Positions 42,900 through 54,063 of a stretch of 64,000 bases of DNA are shown in pieces. The translations under genes were made by a program, and so were the position numbers. How positions within the stretch are numbered: the stretch's first letter is position 1; each line of letters begins with the position of its first letter. The notes under the pieces were generated by a model. It had not been told where the DNA came from, did not search any database, and saw nothing but the letters and a program-made list of their open reading frames with translations. The stretch is from Bemisia tabaci. Taxonomy: Eukaryota; Arthropoda; Insecta; Hemiptera; Aleyrodidae. The stretch lies in contig NC_092801.1 of the NCBI RefSeq assembly GCF_918797505.1, positions 31,014,487 through 31,078,486 on the forward strand. The letters run 5' to 3'.

Positions 42900-44252
42900 C
42901 ATCGATAAGGTAAAATCGGTGATATGGATAAATCGGGCATTATCGTAATCAACTGAGGTACATGTGAAAAGAGCTACATAAGGAGACCGCAATAATTTCT
43001 GAAAGTCAGATTCAAAGATCAGTTGAGAACTTAAGGTGACTCCCCTGTCCTATTCGAAAGCATGCAAATCTTCGTCACTTCATGTACTTTTTTCTCAGGA
43101 ACTATTGATGATGTTTGAACGATTTTTGTTTTATTTTGTAGAAAACAGCCGCCAACACAAATGTACAGACCAGTTTTTGAAAATTTTCAAATTTCAAATT
43201 TTGACCGTTTTTCTATTATTTTTAAAAAAAAATATGTGTTTTTTTTTTACTTTGGCAATCTCTAGAAGTTTCAATTGCACAAACTGTAAAAAATGCTTTC
43301 ATTTGTTTGTGTAATGGAAATTCTCGAAAAAAAATTGCAAATATCTTGATGACACCCAGGAAAAAAGGTACATGAGTGATAAAAAAGTAGACTTTGCAGC
43401 AGAAAAATTAAAAAAATTCAAAACCAGTACAGAAAGTTGCAAAAAGAGGAATTGTGTTTTTGACTACGCTCACTAAAACATCAGCCGACAGCGGTATAAT
43501 TGTTAAAATAAAGAATACTTAATGTCTAATGAGACCTGAGAGTATAACTGAGCTAAAGAACGTTAAAATAAAATTGACAGTTTTGAAAATTTTTGATACG
43601 TAACTCCCCTTAAAATGTTTTTGGTGGGGTAGTCAGCAGTGGCACAACATTATCGGATGGAGGAAAGCATGAAAGGGAAAACTTGTATGTACACAAAACT
43701 TACTTATTTAGCAAAGCTTTCGCGAGAAAAAAAATACAATTTTTAGATATATGACAACGCGGCAACACTCGTTTAACGAAGCCAAGCAAGATCGAGATTC
43801 CTAACCAATCAACCCAGTTCGCTGACGCCTAACGGTAGAGCCTAATGTGTTCAAAATCGAAAGCCTAATGTGAAAAAATTTTAAGTGCATGTGAGTAAAA
43901 TTTAGCATCAAGCAACGTCATCCAAAAAGTGATGTCATTTTTGGATTTTCTCGCGATCCATTAAACCTAAAAAACAGCAATACCGTTGGGCTCAATACGC
44001 TCTCAGCTTCAATTCAAGCTCTCACTTTTTCCCAGGAATTCCCAACTTATTCTAAGAATTAAAAAATGCTTGGTTTTTACGGCCATCACGTTGAAAAGTA
44101 ACTTAAAAAGTTAAAAGTGAATTTTTATCACTTTATCATCTCCTTTACACTTTCACATACTGTACGAACATGCAGAATTTTCATTCTCTCCTAAAGGAAT
44201 TTCGGGGAACTCAGAGCAAGAGGTGCAAGCAATGATGGTGGAGCGGAAAAAT
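42900..44252. other. Intergenic, nothing identified
   Basis: AT-rich with homopolymer runs. No exon-like or palindromic element was recognised. Confidence 0.4.
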
Positions 44253-44378
44253 CGGACGTATTTCTGCGAGCAGATTTATGTGCATTATAACGTGAGCCCT
44301 ACTATGCATATATTCTTATGGGTTTCAGGGCTCACGTCTGAATGCACATAGTTCCGTTTGGCAGAAATACGTCCAATT
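44253..44378. mobile_element. Family F MITE-like hairpin
   Basis: CGGACGTATTTCTGCGAGCA to TTTGGCAGAAATACGTCCA; inner ACGTGAGCCCT / AGGGCTCACGT. Confidence 0.85.
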
Positions 44379-44594
44379 GCCTTCTGAGCATTCCCGTGAT
44401 CCAATTTTAAAATATTAGGCCTCAAATGATAGCTGGGATTATGCTGCATCCAATGATATAGCTGGTATTTTCTGGCCTTGCCGTTTCGTGAGACAATTCA
44501 GAGGAGATCTTATACTCTCTTGATGACCCTCAAAAATCGATAAGTGACACGTTCAACACAATGATTTCGATTGCAAGAAACACTCCAACAAGGG

Positions 44595-44750
44595 AGAGGC
44601 GTGCTTTGCAATATATCGATTGATCTACCATTTAAACCTATGGAAAAGGATCGAATTTTAGGGTGTTTGCAGCGAACACCCTAATAATCGATTCTTTACC
44701 ACAGCTCAAACGGGGAAATATCGATAATCGATCATTCATGCCTCGCCATT
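44595..44750. mobile_element. Family C MITE-like element
   Basis: GAGGCGTGCTTTGCAATATAT to ATTCATGCCTCGCCATTGG, with the GTTTGCAGCGAACACC inner hairpin. Confidence 0.8.
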
Positions 44751-44910
44751 GGCGGATCCAGCAAATTGGCAACGTTGCTTTTCTCCATTTAAAACTATGG
44801 AAATGTATTGATTCCTATTAGAGGGGGCAAGTGCTCCGACAAGAATCGATTATTTAACATAGCTTTCAATGGAGAAAATCCTGTGTTGCCAAATTGCTGG
44901 ATCCACCTCT
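44751..44910. mobile_element. Family L inverted-repeat element
   Basis: GGCGGATCCAGCAAATTGGC at the left and GCCAAATTGCTGGATCCACC at the right, with CTCCATTTAAAACTATGG / ATAGCTTTCAATGGAGA inside. It abuts the family C copy. Confidence 0.75.
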
Positions 44911-45446
44911 GCGCCTCGCCTCTGCACTCCGAAAAATGTTATCACCATGGTATATCGATAAGGTGGACCGCGTTAAGCGGAAAGAGACAAAGCTACATCA
45001 GCTATTGCCAAATTAAATCGGGCGGTTTGATTTTTAACACGAAATTGGTTGTGCAGATTTTCGTGGAAATTTAGCTCATTTTAGAAACAACATATGTGCC
45101 GTTGGTTTTTCAATGCCGATGGATGCTTTTACGGATGGGTCAGAAATTTTAGGTCTTTGATGCACAATTAAATCCAATTCTTGCTTGTTTCAATAAGTGC
45201 TCAACTACGAGGTTTAAACACATTTATAACTCACTATATTAATTGATTTAGTGTTTAGACATTACAACTATATACCGCAGTTTGATGTTTCCATACTTCG
45301 ATCGTAAACAAACACATTTTGTCTTAACGTTGTCGTAACGTAACACTTAATGTCCGCAATGAAACAGACTTTATGTTTGTTTTTTTTTTTTTTTTTTTTT
45401 TTCATATTGGGTAGATTAAGCCTGAAACAAGTTAAATTTAAATAAG

Positions 45447-45997
45447 AATGGACCACTAGACAAGGTACGAATTTAAGCAATCTGATACATGTTTCTTAAT
45501 CAGAATTTCACGTAAATCACGATTCTTACAACGAAAATTACTGAAACCAACTCCTAACAAAGATATTAACGTTTTTATTTCACATTGGCTACAAGGAATT
45601 TGAACTGCCCGCTCACAAGAAACTCAGAGCTCTACGCGAGTCAAATCGCGCACTACAACGGTTTTAGCAAGCCTCTCAATCGAGCAATGTTCATTTTCCA
45701 CCATGTGTTGTTCAAACTATAAGCTATTTGCTACAGCTGAGCCAAAGCGTCAAGATTGAGGTTGCCAGATTTTTACATCGCAGAGACTATCATGATAACG
45801 TTTAGCGCGCGATGATCACGTAGAGCATTGAGTTTTAATGAGCGGGTGGTTTGAATTCACACATCTAGAATCATCAAATATCTTAGTAAGGAGTTAATTT
45901 CGGTAATTTTCTATGTGCGTATCGGGGTCTACGTGAAATTTTGGTTACGAAACATGTATCAGAATGCTGAAATTCGTACCTTTTCTAGTGGTCCATT
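45447..45997. mobile_element. Family A palindromic element, full copy
   Basis: AATGGACCACTAGACAAGG to CCTTTTCTAGTGGTCCATT. Confidence 0.88.
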
Positions 45998-46718
45998 GCT
46001 AAGTTTCAACTCACTTCATACCAAGTTGCCCTTAGCAGCCACATTTATACAAAAAATAAAAATACAAATCTTATGAAAATAAAGAATTGACAAAACTATT
46101 GAAAACTACAGAAAATAGGGCTGGCCGAGTGGCCGCACTATGTAAGTTGAAACCGAAGGAAATGCGTGCCAGTAACATTTAAACGTTCTTCATTCACGTT
46201 CATAAAAGCTGGCTAAAATTGGAAAATACAGATGAAAACATTTCAATCACTTAGTTATGCGTGCACATCAACTCATTTTCAGTTCCATACCGTTTTTTCG
46301 GATTCTATTTGGACTTTTCATTATATTTTTCGAGGCTGTGAAATGAAAAAATGAAAAAATTGAATCATGCTGTGAGTTACCGAATATCTTTCTAAAAAAC
46401 ACGTTCATAATGATTAGTGTCTGTTACGGCAATGGCATCTTCCTCGAAAAAATATCAATCTCGCTCTAAATGGAGACCAGGTCCTGAAATGTGTCTGGTA
46501 GCACTTGAAGCACAAAAAAGCCCCCTTGAAAAACTCCATTTCGGTCCCGCTCATGCCAATATTCAGATTGGCCTCTCAACTTAGCCTTTCGCTTTAAATC
46601 ATCTAACACATTGCAATTAACATACGTTTCTCCGGCAGTTGAATGTTAGATCGAAGTTTTCACATTTTTTCTTGAGGGCGAGGGGAGAGGGGGAGGAATG
46701 GAAGGTTAGGATACCAAT

Positions 46719-46752
46719 TATTTAAGCGACAAGGTTTCGAAGTACCAGTTCA
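46719..46752 (+). promoter_or_regulatory. TATA/initiator promoter, copy 1
   Basis: TATTTAAG at 46719-46726; the A of CAGTT (46747) is 28 bases downstream, the normal distance for a TATA-initiator pair. The same pair is at 53038-53066. Confidence 0.5.
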
Positions 46753-47132
46753 CACTCAGTCCTCATCTTTCATATTTTCGACCCCGTTTTAAAATGTTGC
46801 ACTAGATTTTATATATTATTCACGTTTATAGTTGGGAAAATGGCGTGTTTTCACGAACGATCGGACAATTTGTAAAGAGTCGAGCGTCATACCACGTGAC
46901 TTGTAATTACACCCTCTTATTTCCGCGAAGCACTCTGAATTTTCCAGTGATCACTTGGAGATGACGGGGTCTTAGCTCTACCACCGCATTGTGAATAGTA
47001 TTTTTGTCATCACACAGAGGTGTAACTCTCTCACGTCAAGTGATTCCACGGATAATGTGAAAACTGCAAAAAATTGCTTTCACTTGTCTCCGTTTGTGAA
47101 AGTGTTCGAGGTCGGCATCATTATTCCGAGCG

Positions 47133-47196
47133 ATGAAACCTTATTTCTACTTTTACATCATTAGGATGGTTACTGAGGCGTCCTTTAACTATGGAG
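47133..47196 (+). CDS. Signal-peptide exon, gene 2 type, copy 1
   Basis: Twenty-one codons plus one base, beginning MKPYFYFYIIRM, with donor GTAAGG; phase 1 out. Resembles gene 1 exon 1. The arginine in the hydrophobic core makes it a poorer signal peptide than copy 3. Could be an alternative first exon of gene 2 or a leftover of a lost gene. Confidence 0.5.
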
Positions 47197-47666
47197 GTAA
47201 GGAATACTACAATTAAAACAAATGAGATTATTTTTTTTATTTTTATTTTTTTTCACATTAAATCAAGGCTTATAAAAAGGGGGAAAATACTAAAAATGCT
47301 AGAAAAATACCCAGCAAATTCTTCTGCATCTGAATACAAACCACAAAGGTCAATTGTTGTATCTTATATATTACTCACGTTTATAGTTGGGGAAATGGCG
47401 TGTTTCCACGAACGATCGGACAATTTGTAAAGAGTCGAGCGTCATACCACGTGACTTGTAATTACACCTTCTTAATTTTCCGCGAAGCACTTGGAGATGA
47501 CAGGGCTTTTGCTCTACCACCGCATTGTGAATAGTATTTTTGTCATCACACAGAGGTGTAACTCTCTCACGTCAAGTGATTCCACGGATAATGTGAAAAC
47601 TGCAAAAAATCGCTTTCACTTGTCTCCGTTTGTGAGTGTTCGAGGTCGGCATCATTATTCTGAGCG

Positions 47667-47730
47667 ATGAATCGTTATTTCTACTTTTACATCATTAGGA
47701 TGGTAACTGAGGCGTCCTTTAACTATGGAG
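47667..47730 (+). CDS. Signal-peptide exon, gene 2 type, copy 2
   Basis: Starts MNRYFYFYIIRM, donor GTAAGA, phase 1 out. This tandem copy begins near 47355 and lacks the upstream TATTTAAG, so it may not have its own promoter. Confidence 0.45.
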
Positions 47731-47995
47731 GTAAGAAATACTACAATTAAAACAAATGAAATTATTTTTTTTTTAATTTTTTTTCCACACTAAATCAAGG
47801 CTTATAAAAAGGGGGAATATACTAAAAATGCCAGAAAAATACCCAACAAATTCTTCTGCATCTGAATACAAACCACAAAGGTCAATTAAAACAAATGGAA
47901 AATTGACAAAAAATATGCAGGTCGAAAATGAACATGATTACCCCTAAGATTTCGAAAATAATACTTTTTTGTAGTCAACAGTGGTCACATTTAAC

Positions 47996-48346
47996 TTCTC
48001 CAGCTCGCCATAGTAATACTTTGCGCTGTTCCTTTGAAATGGATGCTCATGATTTATTCCTCTGGCAAAAGTTACGAAAACTTTACAACGCATAAAGCGA
48101 GGGAACCTAACGAAGGATGTGACTCAGGAAAAGAAATCAACGCAACACCACAGTCCTTATTCTGTGAAGGTACCTTCCAAAGCCAAAGAATTGTACGGGT
48201 TCCTCTTTTTTGGGTGAACGACCAGCCCAGAAGCAGGGTTACTGACTTAACAATTCCCTTCAGAGTCATCACAATACGGTCTTATGCAATCATTTGACTG
48301 CTGATTCAAAAAGTAGGCATTTAAACTTCTGTAAACCATATAAAAT

Positions 48347-48350
<4 letters not shown>
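47996..48350. other. No supported gene
   Basis: One open frame of 87 codons (48034-48297) without a recognisable domain. Confidence 0.35.

Positions 48351-48389
<39 letters not shown>
48351..48389 (+). repeat. 39-base poly(A) run
   Basis: Uninterrupted A39 at the boundary between the duplicated block and the A-rich island. Could be the tail of a retrocopy or simple expansion. Confidence 0.95.
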
Positions 48390-48392
<3 letters not shown>

Positions 48393-50365
48393 AGCGTTGT
48401 GCTTTCACAACCCTTGCATAATCAGACAAAATTGAGGAAATGCAAGTCCTCGTAGAGCTAAAATTTAAAGAAAATTACAAGAGAAAAAAGTATTTATTCA
48501 GGAAAAGAAAAATTATCTATTCATCAATGTGAAGTTCTCTTCACCTATGCTCGAAGGCATATCCACGTAGAATTGAAGAATAGTTCAAGCAAATGTAGTA
48601 AAAAGTGAGTAAAAGTAAACAAAATTGCCTAAGTTTAAAAGAGAGAAACTAAGAAGGCTTTATTTTGTAAGAAAATTAAATTACATGAACATTTTGAAGC
48701 ATAAGTAAATAGTTAAAAAAGAAAATTTAAAGTTTATTATCAATAATGAAAATCAATAAATTCAGGTCACTGCAAGTAACGGCAATCGTCACGTAACACT
48801 GGCTCAATCTAAAATTTTATCAAAAACTAATTACATTTGATTATTGACCATAGATTTGGATCAATTTTTAAAGTGATGGGTCCAAATTGCATTGCAATAA
48901 AAGTAAATTGGACTTTCCTGCTTGAATTAGAGTTTCATAACAAACCGCAATAAAAAAGATCGTTATTTTATCACTGTAAAAACGAAATTGCGTAAGAACT
49001 CTCAAATAGTTCAAGCGGAAATTACCGTAATTATTAAGCTGAAACAACAACTTATATTAATCACTTGTTTGCAAGATGTTCAGATTTTATTTATAGATTT
49101 CAAATAACTCAAAAACCAAACTGAAAAAAGGGACTGAATTTTACCCAGAAAAATTAAATAAAACGAAAATATGAAAAATACGTAGTCTTTTGACTACGAA
49201 AAAGGTATTTTACGTCGAAACCGAGCTTAAGAAAAAGCAAAAATAGGTTTTCACGACACAGAGAAAGAAAATTGGAAAGAAAAATAAATTTCCAAAAATA
49301 AATAAGATTCAAAAAAGCCAAAAATAAATTTCAACCGATCATAAAATCAAAATATCTATATCGAAACCACTCTTTACTTGATTGACTCAGCTATTTTATC
49401 ATTTAATAAAAATTAAGAAAAGAAAATCGAAATAAAGAAAAGAAAGGAAAATTGAAATACTGTTTTGCACTTTTAAGCTCAAAGGCTTCATAAAAATTAC
49501 TTAAAATAGGATTTAAAGATCCATTTATTGACAACCAAAGTCTAACAAAAGAGTAATGCACGCAAGATCAAAATTCTGTTAGCCTAGCGGGAAATATTAC
49601 GTTTTTGTAAACTAAATTAGAGCATAAGTAACTTGAAAAACTCATGAGTTTACATTCACACCGTGTGCACAAAACATTCATACTGAAAATAGATGATTTT
49701 TTCAAAATAAACTGATTCAAAAGCTTTAAGAGCAAAAATGTAAACGGATTAACTGACCAAAATGTAAGATAAACCACGTTTGGCCCATCATTTATAAGAA
49801 AATTAAAGGAAAAACAAATTTATTTCTAGAAAAGTAAGCCAGAGCAGAAAATTTGATTCGCGATGTTCTGATTTTATGCGTATGAACTTAGCATATTGCG
49901 TTTTATTCAGAAAAAAGAAAAAAGGTACTATGAAGTTTCGTAAGTTTCACAGAACTTAAGTAGCAAATGTCTCAAAATTATTGAAAAACGACAAATTATG
50001 TTACTGAAAACTACAAGTTTGAAAGAAATTTACAACAAAAATACAATTAAGTGCAAAAAGTTAAAACAGTATTTACAAAAAGCTAAGAGATTCAAATTTT
50101 ATAATCTCACAAATATTTAATAGCTTTTTATTTAAGAAAACGACTACTGTCAAAGAGATTAGCCATTTACGCCGGCGCTAACTCAGAAATATGGCTTTTG
50201 AGTCTAAAAAGTATTATGGCTCTCAAATGGCCTTTAACAAAAATAAATTGACACCATTCCCTGAAAGAATATATTGGGTCATAAAAAACCAGTTTCCTGT
50301 AAGGCTTGGCGACCACAATATATATTTGTTCTGAAACTCTTGTTCTCCAATCCAATGCGTGCAAT

Positions 50366-50743
50366 TGTCACTCAGTGAATTACTTGTCTTACCGCACATG
50401 TTTGATATTCGACAATTGTCACTCAGTGAATTACTTGAAGATATCAAACTAAAAAAAAAAATTCTTTGAGATTGTTGTCACTCAGTGAATTACCAATCTT
50501 CTAGAAATAAAATGTAATTCTTAGATTAATTGTCACTCAGTGAATTACTTAATCATGGAATTACTAACATTCATGGGCCAGTTGTCACTCAGTGAATTAC
50601 CTGAAACCCAGCAAGTAAAAGAAAATCAAATACCATTTTGTCTGTTGGGATGTTGTCACTCAGTGAATTACCTAACCCTCACCAAAAATGGAATAAAAAA
50701 AAAAAAATTTTGCCTGTTGGGAAGTTAGCACCTAGCGAATAAC
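50366..50743 (+). repeat. Six identical 19-bp repeats with unique spacers (CRISPR-like spacing)
   Basis: TTGTCACTCAGTGAATTAC occurs without change at 50366, 50416, 50475, 50530, 50582 and 50653; a degenerate seventh is at 50725. Spacers are 31, 40, 36, 33, 52 and 53 bases. The core TCACT-C-AGTGA is a palindrome. Spacers are AT-rich and mostly dissimilar, but the last units share CTGTTGGGA before and AACCCTCAC after the repeat, so at least part of the array derives from longer tandem repeats. No cas-like gene is present and the host is a eukaryote; not a CRISPR locus in the usual sense. Confidence 0.9.
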
Positions 50744-52135
50744 TATAACCCTCACAAAAATGTAAAAAAAAAGAAGACTTTTTCGTCTGTTGGGTAAAAC
50801 CCTCATAAAAAAGTAATAAAAGAAAATAAAAAGAGCATCTACAGGCTCGTGGGATCCCTGAAAATGTAGAAAGAGGAGTTGCATATGACATGGGTGCGCT
50901 TTCCCTATCGCTAACATTCACTCTTCTACGTAGATTTATCACGGCACTAAAAATGGCCTTTGGCACTAAAAATGGCCTAGGATGAAGGTCCAAGTGTTTC
51001 AAGAACAAAGAAAATAGCTGGTCTAATCAAGAGGTTCGATGTATGTACAAATTAACAAACGAAAAGGAAAATTTAAGATTTTGCATTAATATAGCAAAAC
51101 GTAAAATATTAGTCTCTGCTGGAACTAGTAGCACTAACGAAAATTAAACTGCGTTCTAAAAATAAGAGGCCTGTTTCACACGAACAAAGCACTCAAATTT
51201 AAACGAAAAATAACGCGTTTAATGAAAACTAAAAATTGACTAAAGAAAGTTATTCAGAATTCAGAAAATTTATTTGCTATGCGAACAAACGAAAACGAGA
51301 AATGAAATGTCGCAAGCAAAAATAAATGAAATCAAGAAAATGAAATCGACGCATTTTAAAATACAAAAAATTGACGCATAATTTTTAAGCATAAAAAAAA
51401 GTTTTTAAACTACACCTCGTGGATGTTGCAATGGCTGCCCAGAGACACAGCAATACCCTTAAACTGTAGTGAACTGGCATGATTTAAGTAAAACAAGTTT
51501 AGGCACTCAACAAAAAGAATAAAAAATTCCTGTAGGGCACTGAATCACTGACAATAAAAATTAGATTAAATATAATTACACAAAAGAAAAATTAAAGACA
51601 CTGTATCGGGAAAAATGAAAATAAATTTTATAAAACGCATATCTGTCTTTTGAAAATTAAAATTAAATAACAAAATTGAGATAACTGAAACTGAAACTAC
51701 TTATTCGAAAATCGAGAAAAAGAAAATAATTAATGGTTCTACGATCAACAAAAGAAATTGAAAGGAGGGTTTCGGCACCACATGGAGGAACCACCCCTTA
51801 TTTAAAATACTAAGTACATGGTTCTCCTTCCTTCAGAGATTGACCCGATTCCATATAATGCGTAATTTCATACTTTTACGACTTACTCTTACATGGAATC
51901 AACTCTTATCACTGGAGGAGCAGTTGCTAAGACATAATTGACGAAATACTCTGAAATTCACCCTTAAAGTGAAATTCCAAGTATTTGGACAGTTACACCT
52001 GCTAAAATAGTGTGGGAGAGCTAGATTAGAAAACTGAATTCGAAAGAAAAGGTAAAACTTAAAAATTAACAACAAAATAATGGAAGACTAGATAATGCGT
52101 TTCAATTAGACAGATTTTAATATTTCAAATTTAAG

Positions 52136-52494
52136 GTGCTGAAGGCACGAAAAAAGGGGACAAAAAATAAAATAAAATGAAATTACATCACCAAAGTTAT
52201 TAGGATCCAGAGGTACAAAACTAGATCTTCCTCTGCGAAGCACAAATAACAATGCTGCAAAAAGATGGTTAGTACACACAAATAAAATACATCTTTAATT
52301 TTCCTTTATGGAAATAAATTTAAAAATATTTAAAAATTGAAAACAGTCTTTCAATAGACTTCAAAATACTGCGTTGAAGACGCTTAAATGAATAGGGAGC
52401 TTGACAAAAGGCTCAATTCAAATGTATATAAGTTTTTAAATAAATTGATAAGTGAAAATCTAAAAATGATTTCATGATACTGTGCAGAAGGCAC
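52136..52494 (+). other. Three small hairpins with GAAG loops
   Basis: GTGC-TGAAG-GCAC at 52136-52148, GCGT-TGAAG-ACGC at 52371-52383 and GTGC-AGAAG-GCAC at 52482-52494. The latter two share an ATACT before and TTA after. Stem bases differ but pairing is kept. Confidence 0.45.
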
Positions 52495-52943
52495 TTACAA
52501 AATGTAATAGGATAATAATAAAATATGCAAAGCATATAAAAAACAAAATGTTCCTGAAAGAGAAATAAATTATTAGAACTCTTGGCAAGAGTTGAGGGTT
52601 CCCACCGGCCGAGGCATTCGGAGGTTGCCCAGCAAGTTTACTCTTGCTCTCTAGCTGGAGAACTGTTACTCTGAAACGAAAAATAGGATGCTCGAGAAGC
52701 GAGGCTTTTGATAAGGGCGATAAAGCGCTATTAAAATTAATGACTGAAGTTGCAAGAGATTAAAGATTGTAACTTAGATTGTGCTTTGACTGAAAATGAT
52801 CAAGCTTGTAAAAAGAAGGAAACAAAATTGGAAAAATAAAACAGGGATCGTGAACATCACACTTCAAATCATCTAACACATTGCAATTAACATACGTTTC
52901 TCCGGCAGTTGAATTTTAGATCGAACTTTTCACATTTTTTCTT

Positions 52944-53016
52944 GAGGGCGGGGGAGGGGAGGGCGAGGGGAGGGGGGAGGGGAGGGGAGGGGGGAGGGGG
53001 AGGGGGGAGGGGGAGG
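52944..53016 (+). repeat. G-rich purine minisatellite upstream of promoter copy 3
   Basis: Repeats of GGGGAGG-type units ending about 20 bases before the TATA-like box. The copy 1 location has only a short version, so the tract has expanded here. Such G runs could form a quadruplex. Confidence 0.85.
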
Positions 53017-53037
53017 AATTGAAGTTAGGTTACCAAT

Positions 53038-53071
53038 TATTTAAGCGACAAGGTTTCGAAGTACCAGTTCA
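53038..53071 (+). promoter_or_regulatory. TATA/initiator promoter of gene 2, copy 3
   Basis: TATTTAAG at 53038-53045, CAGTT initiator A at 53066, 28 bases downstream. The implied 5' leader of about 390 bases runs to the ATG at 53456. Identical arrangement at 46719. Confidence 0.55.
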
Positions 53072-53455
53072 CACTCAGTCCTCATCTTTCATATTTTCGA
53101 CGAACCCCGTTTTAAAATGTTGCGCTAGACTTTATATATTACTCACGTTTATAGTTGGGAAAATGGCGTGTTTTCACGAACGATCGGACAATTTGTAAAG
53201 AGTCGAGCGTCATACCACGTGACTTGTAATTACACCTTCTTATTTCCGCGAAGCACTCTGAATTTTCCAGTGATCACTTGGAGATGACGGGGTCTTAGCT
53301 CTACCACCGCATTGTGAATAGTATTTTTGTCATCACACAGAGGTGTAACTCTCTCACGTCAAGTGATTCCACGGATAATGTGAAAACTGCAAAAAATTGC
53401 TTTCACTTGTCTCCGTTTGTGAAAGTGTTCGAGGTCGGCATCATTATTCTGAGCG

Positions 53456-53519
53456 ATGAAACCTTATATCTACTTTTACATCATTGGGATGGTTACTGAG
53501 GCGTCCTTTAACTATGGAG
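53456..53519 (+). CDS. Gene 2 exon 1 (copy 3), signal peptide
   Basis: Begins MKPYIYFYIIGMVTEASF, a short hydrophobic core with Gly instead of the Arg of copies 1 and 2. Donor GTAAGA at 53520; phase 1 out; the split codon makes Val with exon 2. Confidence 0.68.
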
Positions 53520-54032
53520 GTAAGAAATACTACAATTAAAACAAATGAAATTATTTTTTTTTTAATTTTCTTTTCCACATTAAATCAAGGCTTATAAAAA
53601 GGGGAAAATACTAAACAAGTTGGTTTTTGCAATCGCTAGCGATAGCAATATTCGTCATGGGAACTTTTGCTTCTGGGATATGAAAATGTTAAGGTACAGT
53701 TCGTTTGTAGTATCTTCAGAATTGAAGGGGCTATGTAATTTTGTGTCGACATCTCTTTTCTAACATTTTTAATTTTTTTTCTTTGCATACAAGAAAGCTG
53801 TTATTTACCAATTATTTATTTTCGTTGGATTATACATGGTTTTCGGAAGTTAACGCATTTAACTTTCAGTTTCGTTTTTTCGGCGTAAAGTATGATATTT
53901 TTACTCTACGCATATGCCCGAATACGCATCATAAGTGACCTATGTGCTTCCTAAGTTGCCATTTTTTTCATTCAAATAGATGCAACTGAAATGTTAGATG
54001 TGTACTACCTATACTACTTTCATGTCATTGCT

Positions 54033-54063
<31 letters not shown>

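Larger units (their letters stand above)
46596..47995 (+). repeat. Duplicated block with two exon-1 copies
   Basis: Starts at AAATCATCTAACACATTGC, shared with 52862. It holds a promoter and exon-1 copy, then a second copy of the exon-1 part in tandem (exon starts 534 bases apart), and ends with AAAATAATACTTTTTTGTAG...AACAGTGGTCACATTTAACT, shared with about 55600-55645. Confidence 0.85.
48390..52860 (+). other. A-rich island without palindromic elements
   Basis: About 4.5 kb with clear A-over-T excess on the + strand, almost no long reading frame and none of the element families found elsewhere. It lies between exon-1 copies 2 and 3 and contains a 19-bp repeat array and small hairpins. It could be a non-coding transcription unit, a retroposed sequence or an unusual foreign segment; nothing decides between these. 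Confidence 0.6.

Noticed and set aside
46118..46150. tRNA-like A box (GGCTGGCCGAGTGGCCG)
   Set aside because: No B box or matching arms follow, so neither a tRNA nor a SINE can be supported.
50366..50743. A true CRISPR array
   Set aside because: Repeat is only 19 bp, spacers vary from 31 to 53 bp, later units share flanking sequence, no cas-like genes are near, and the surrounding genes have introns.
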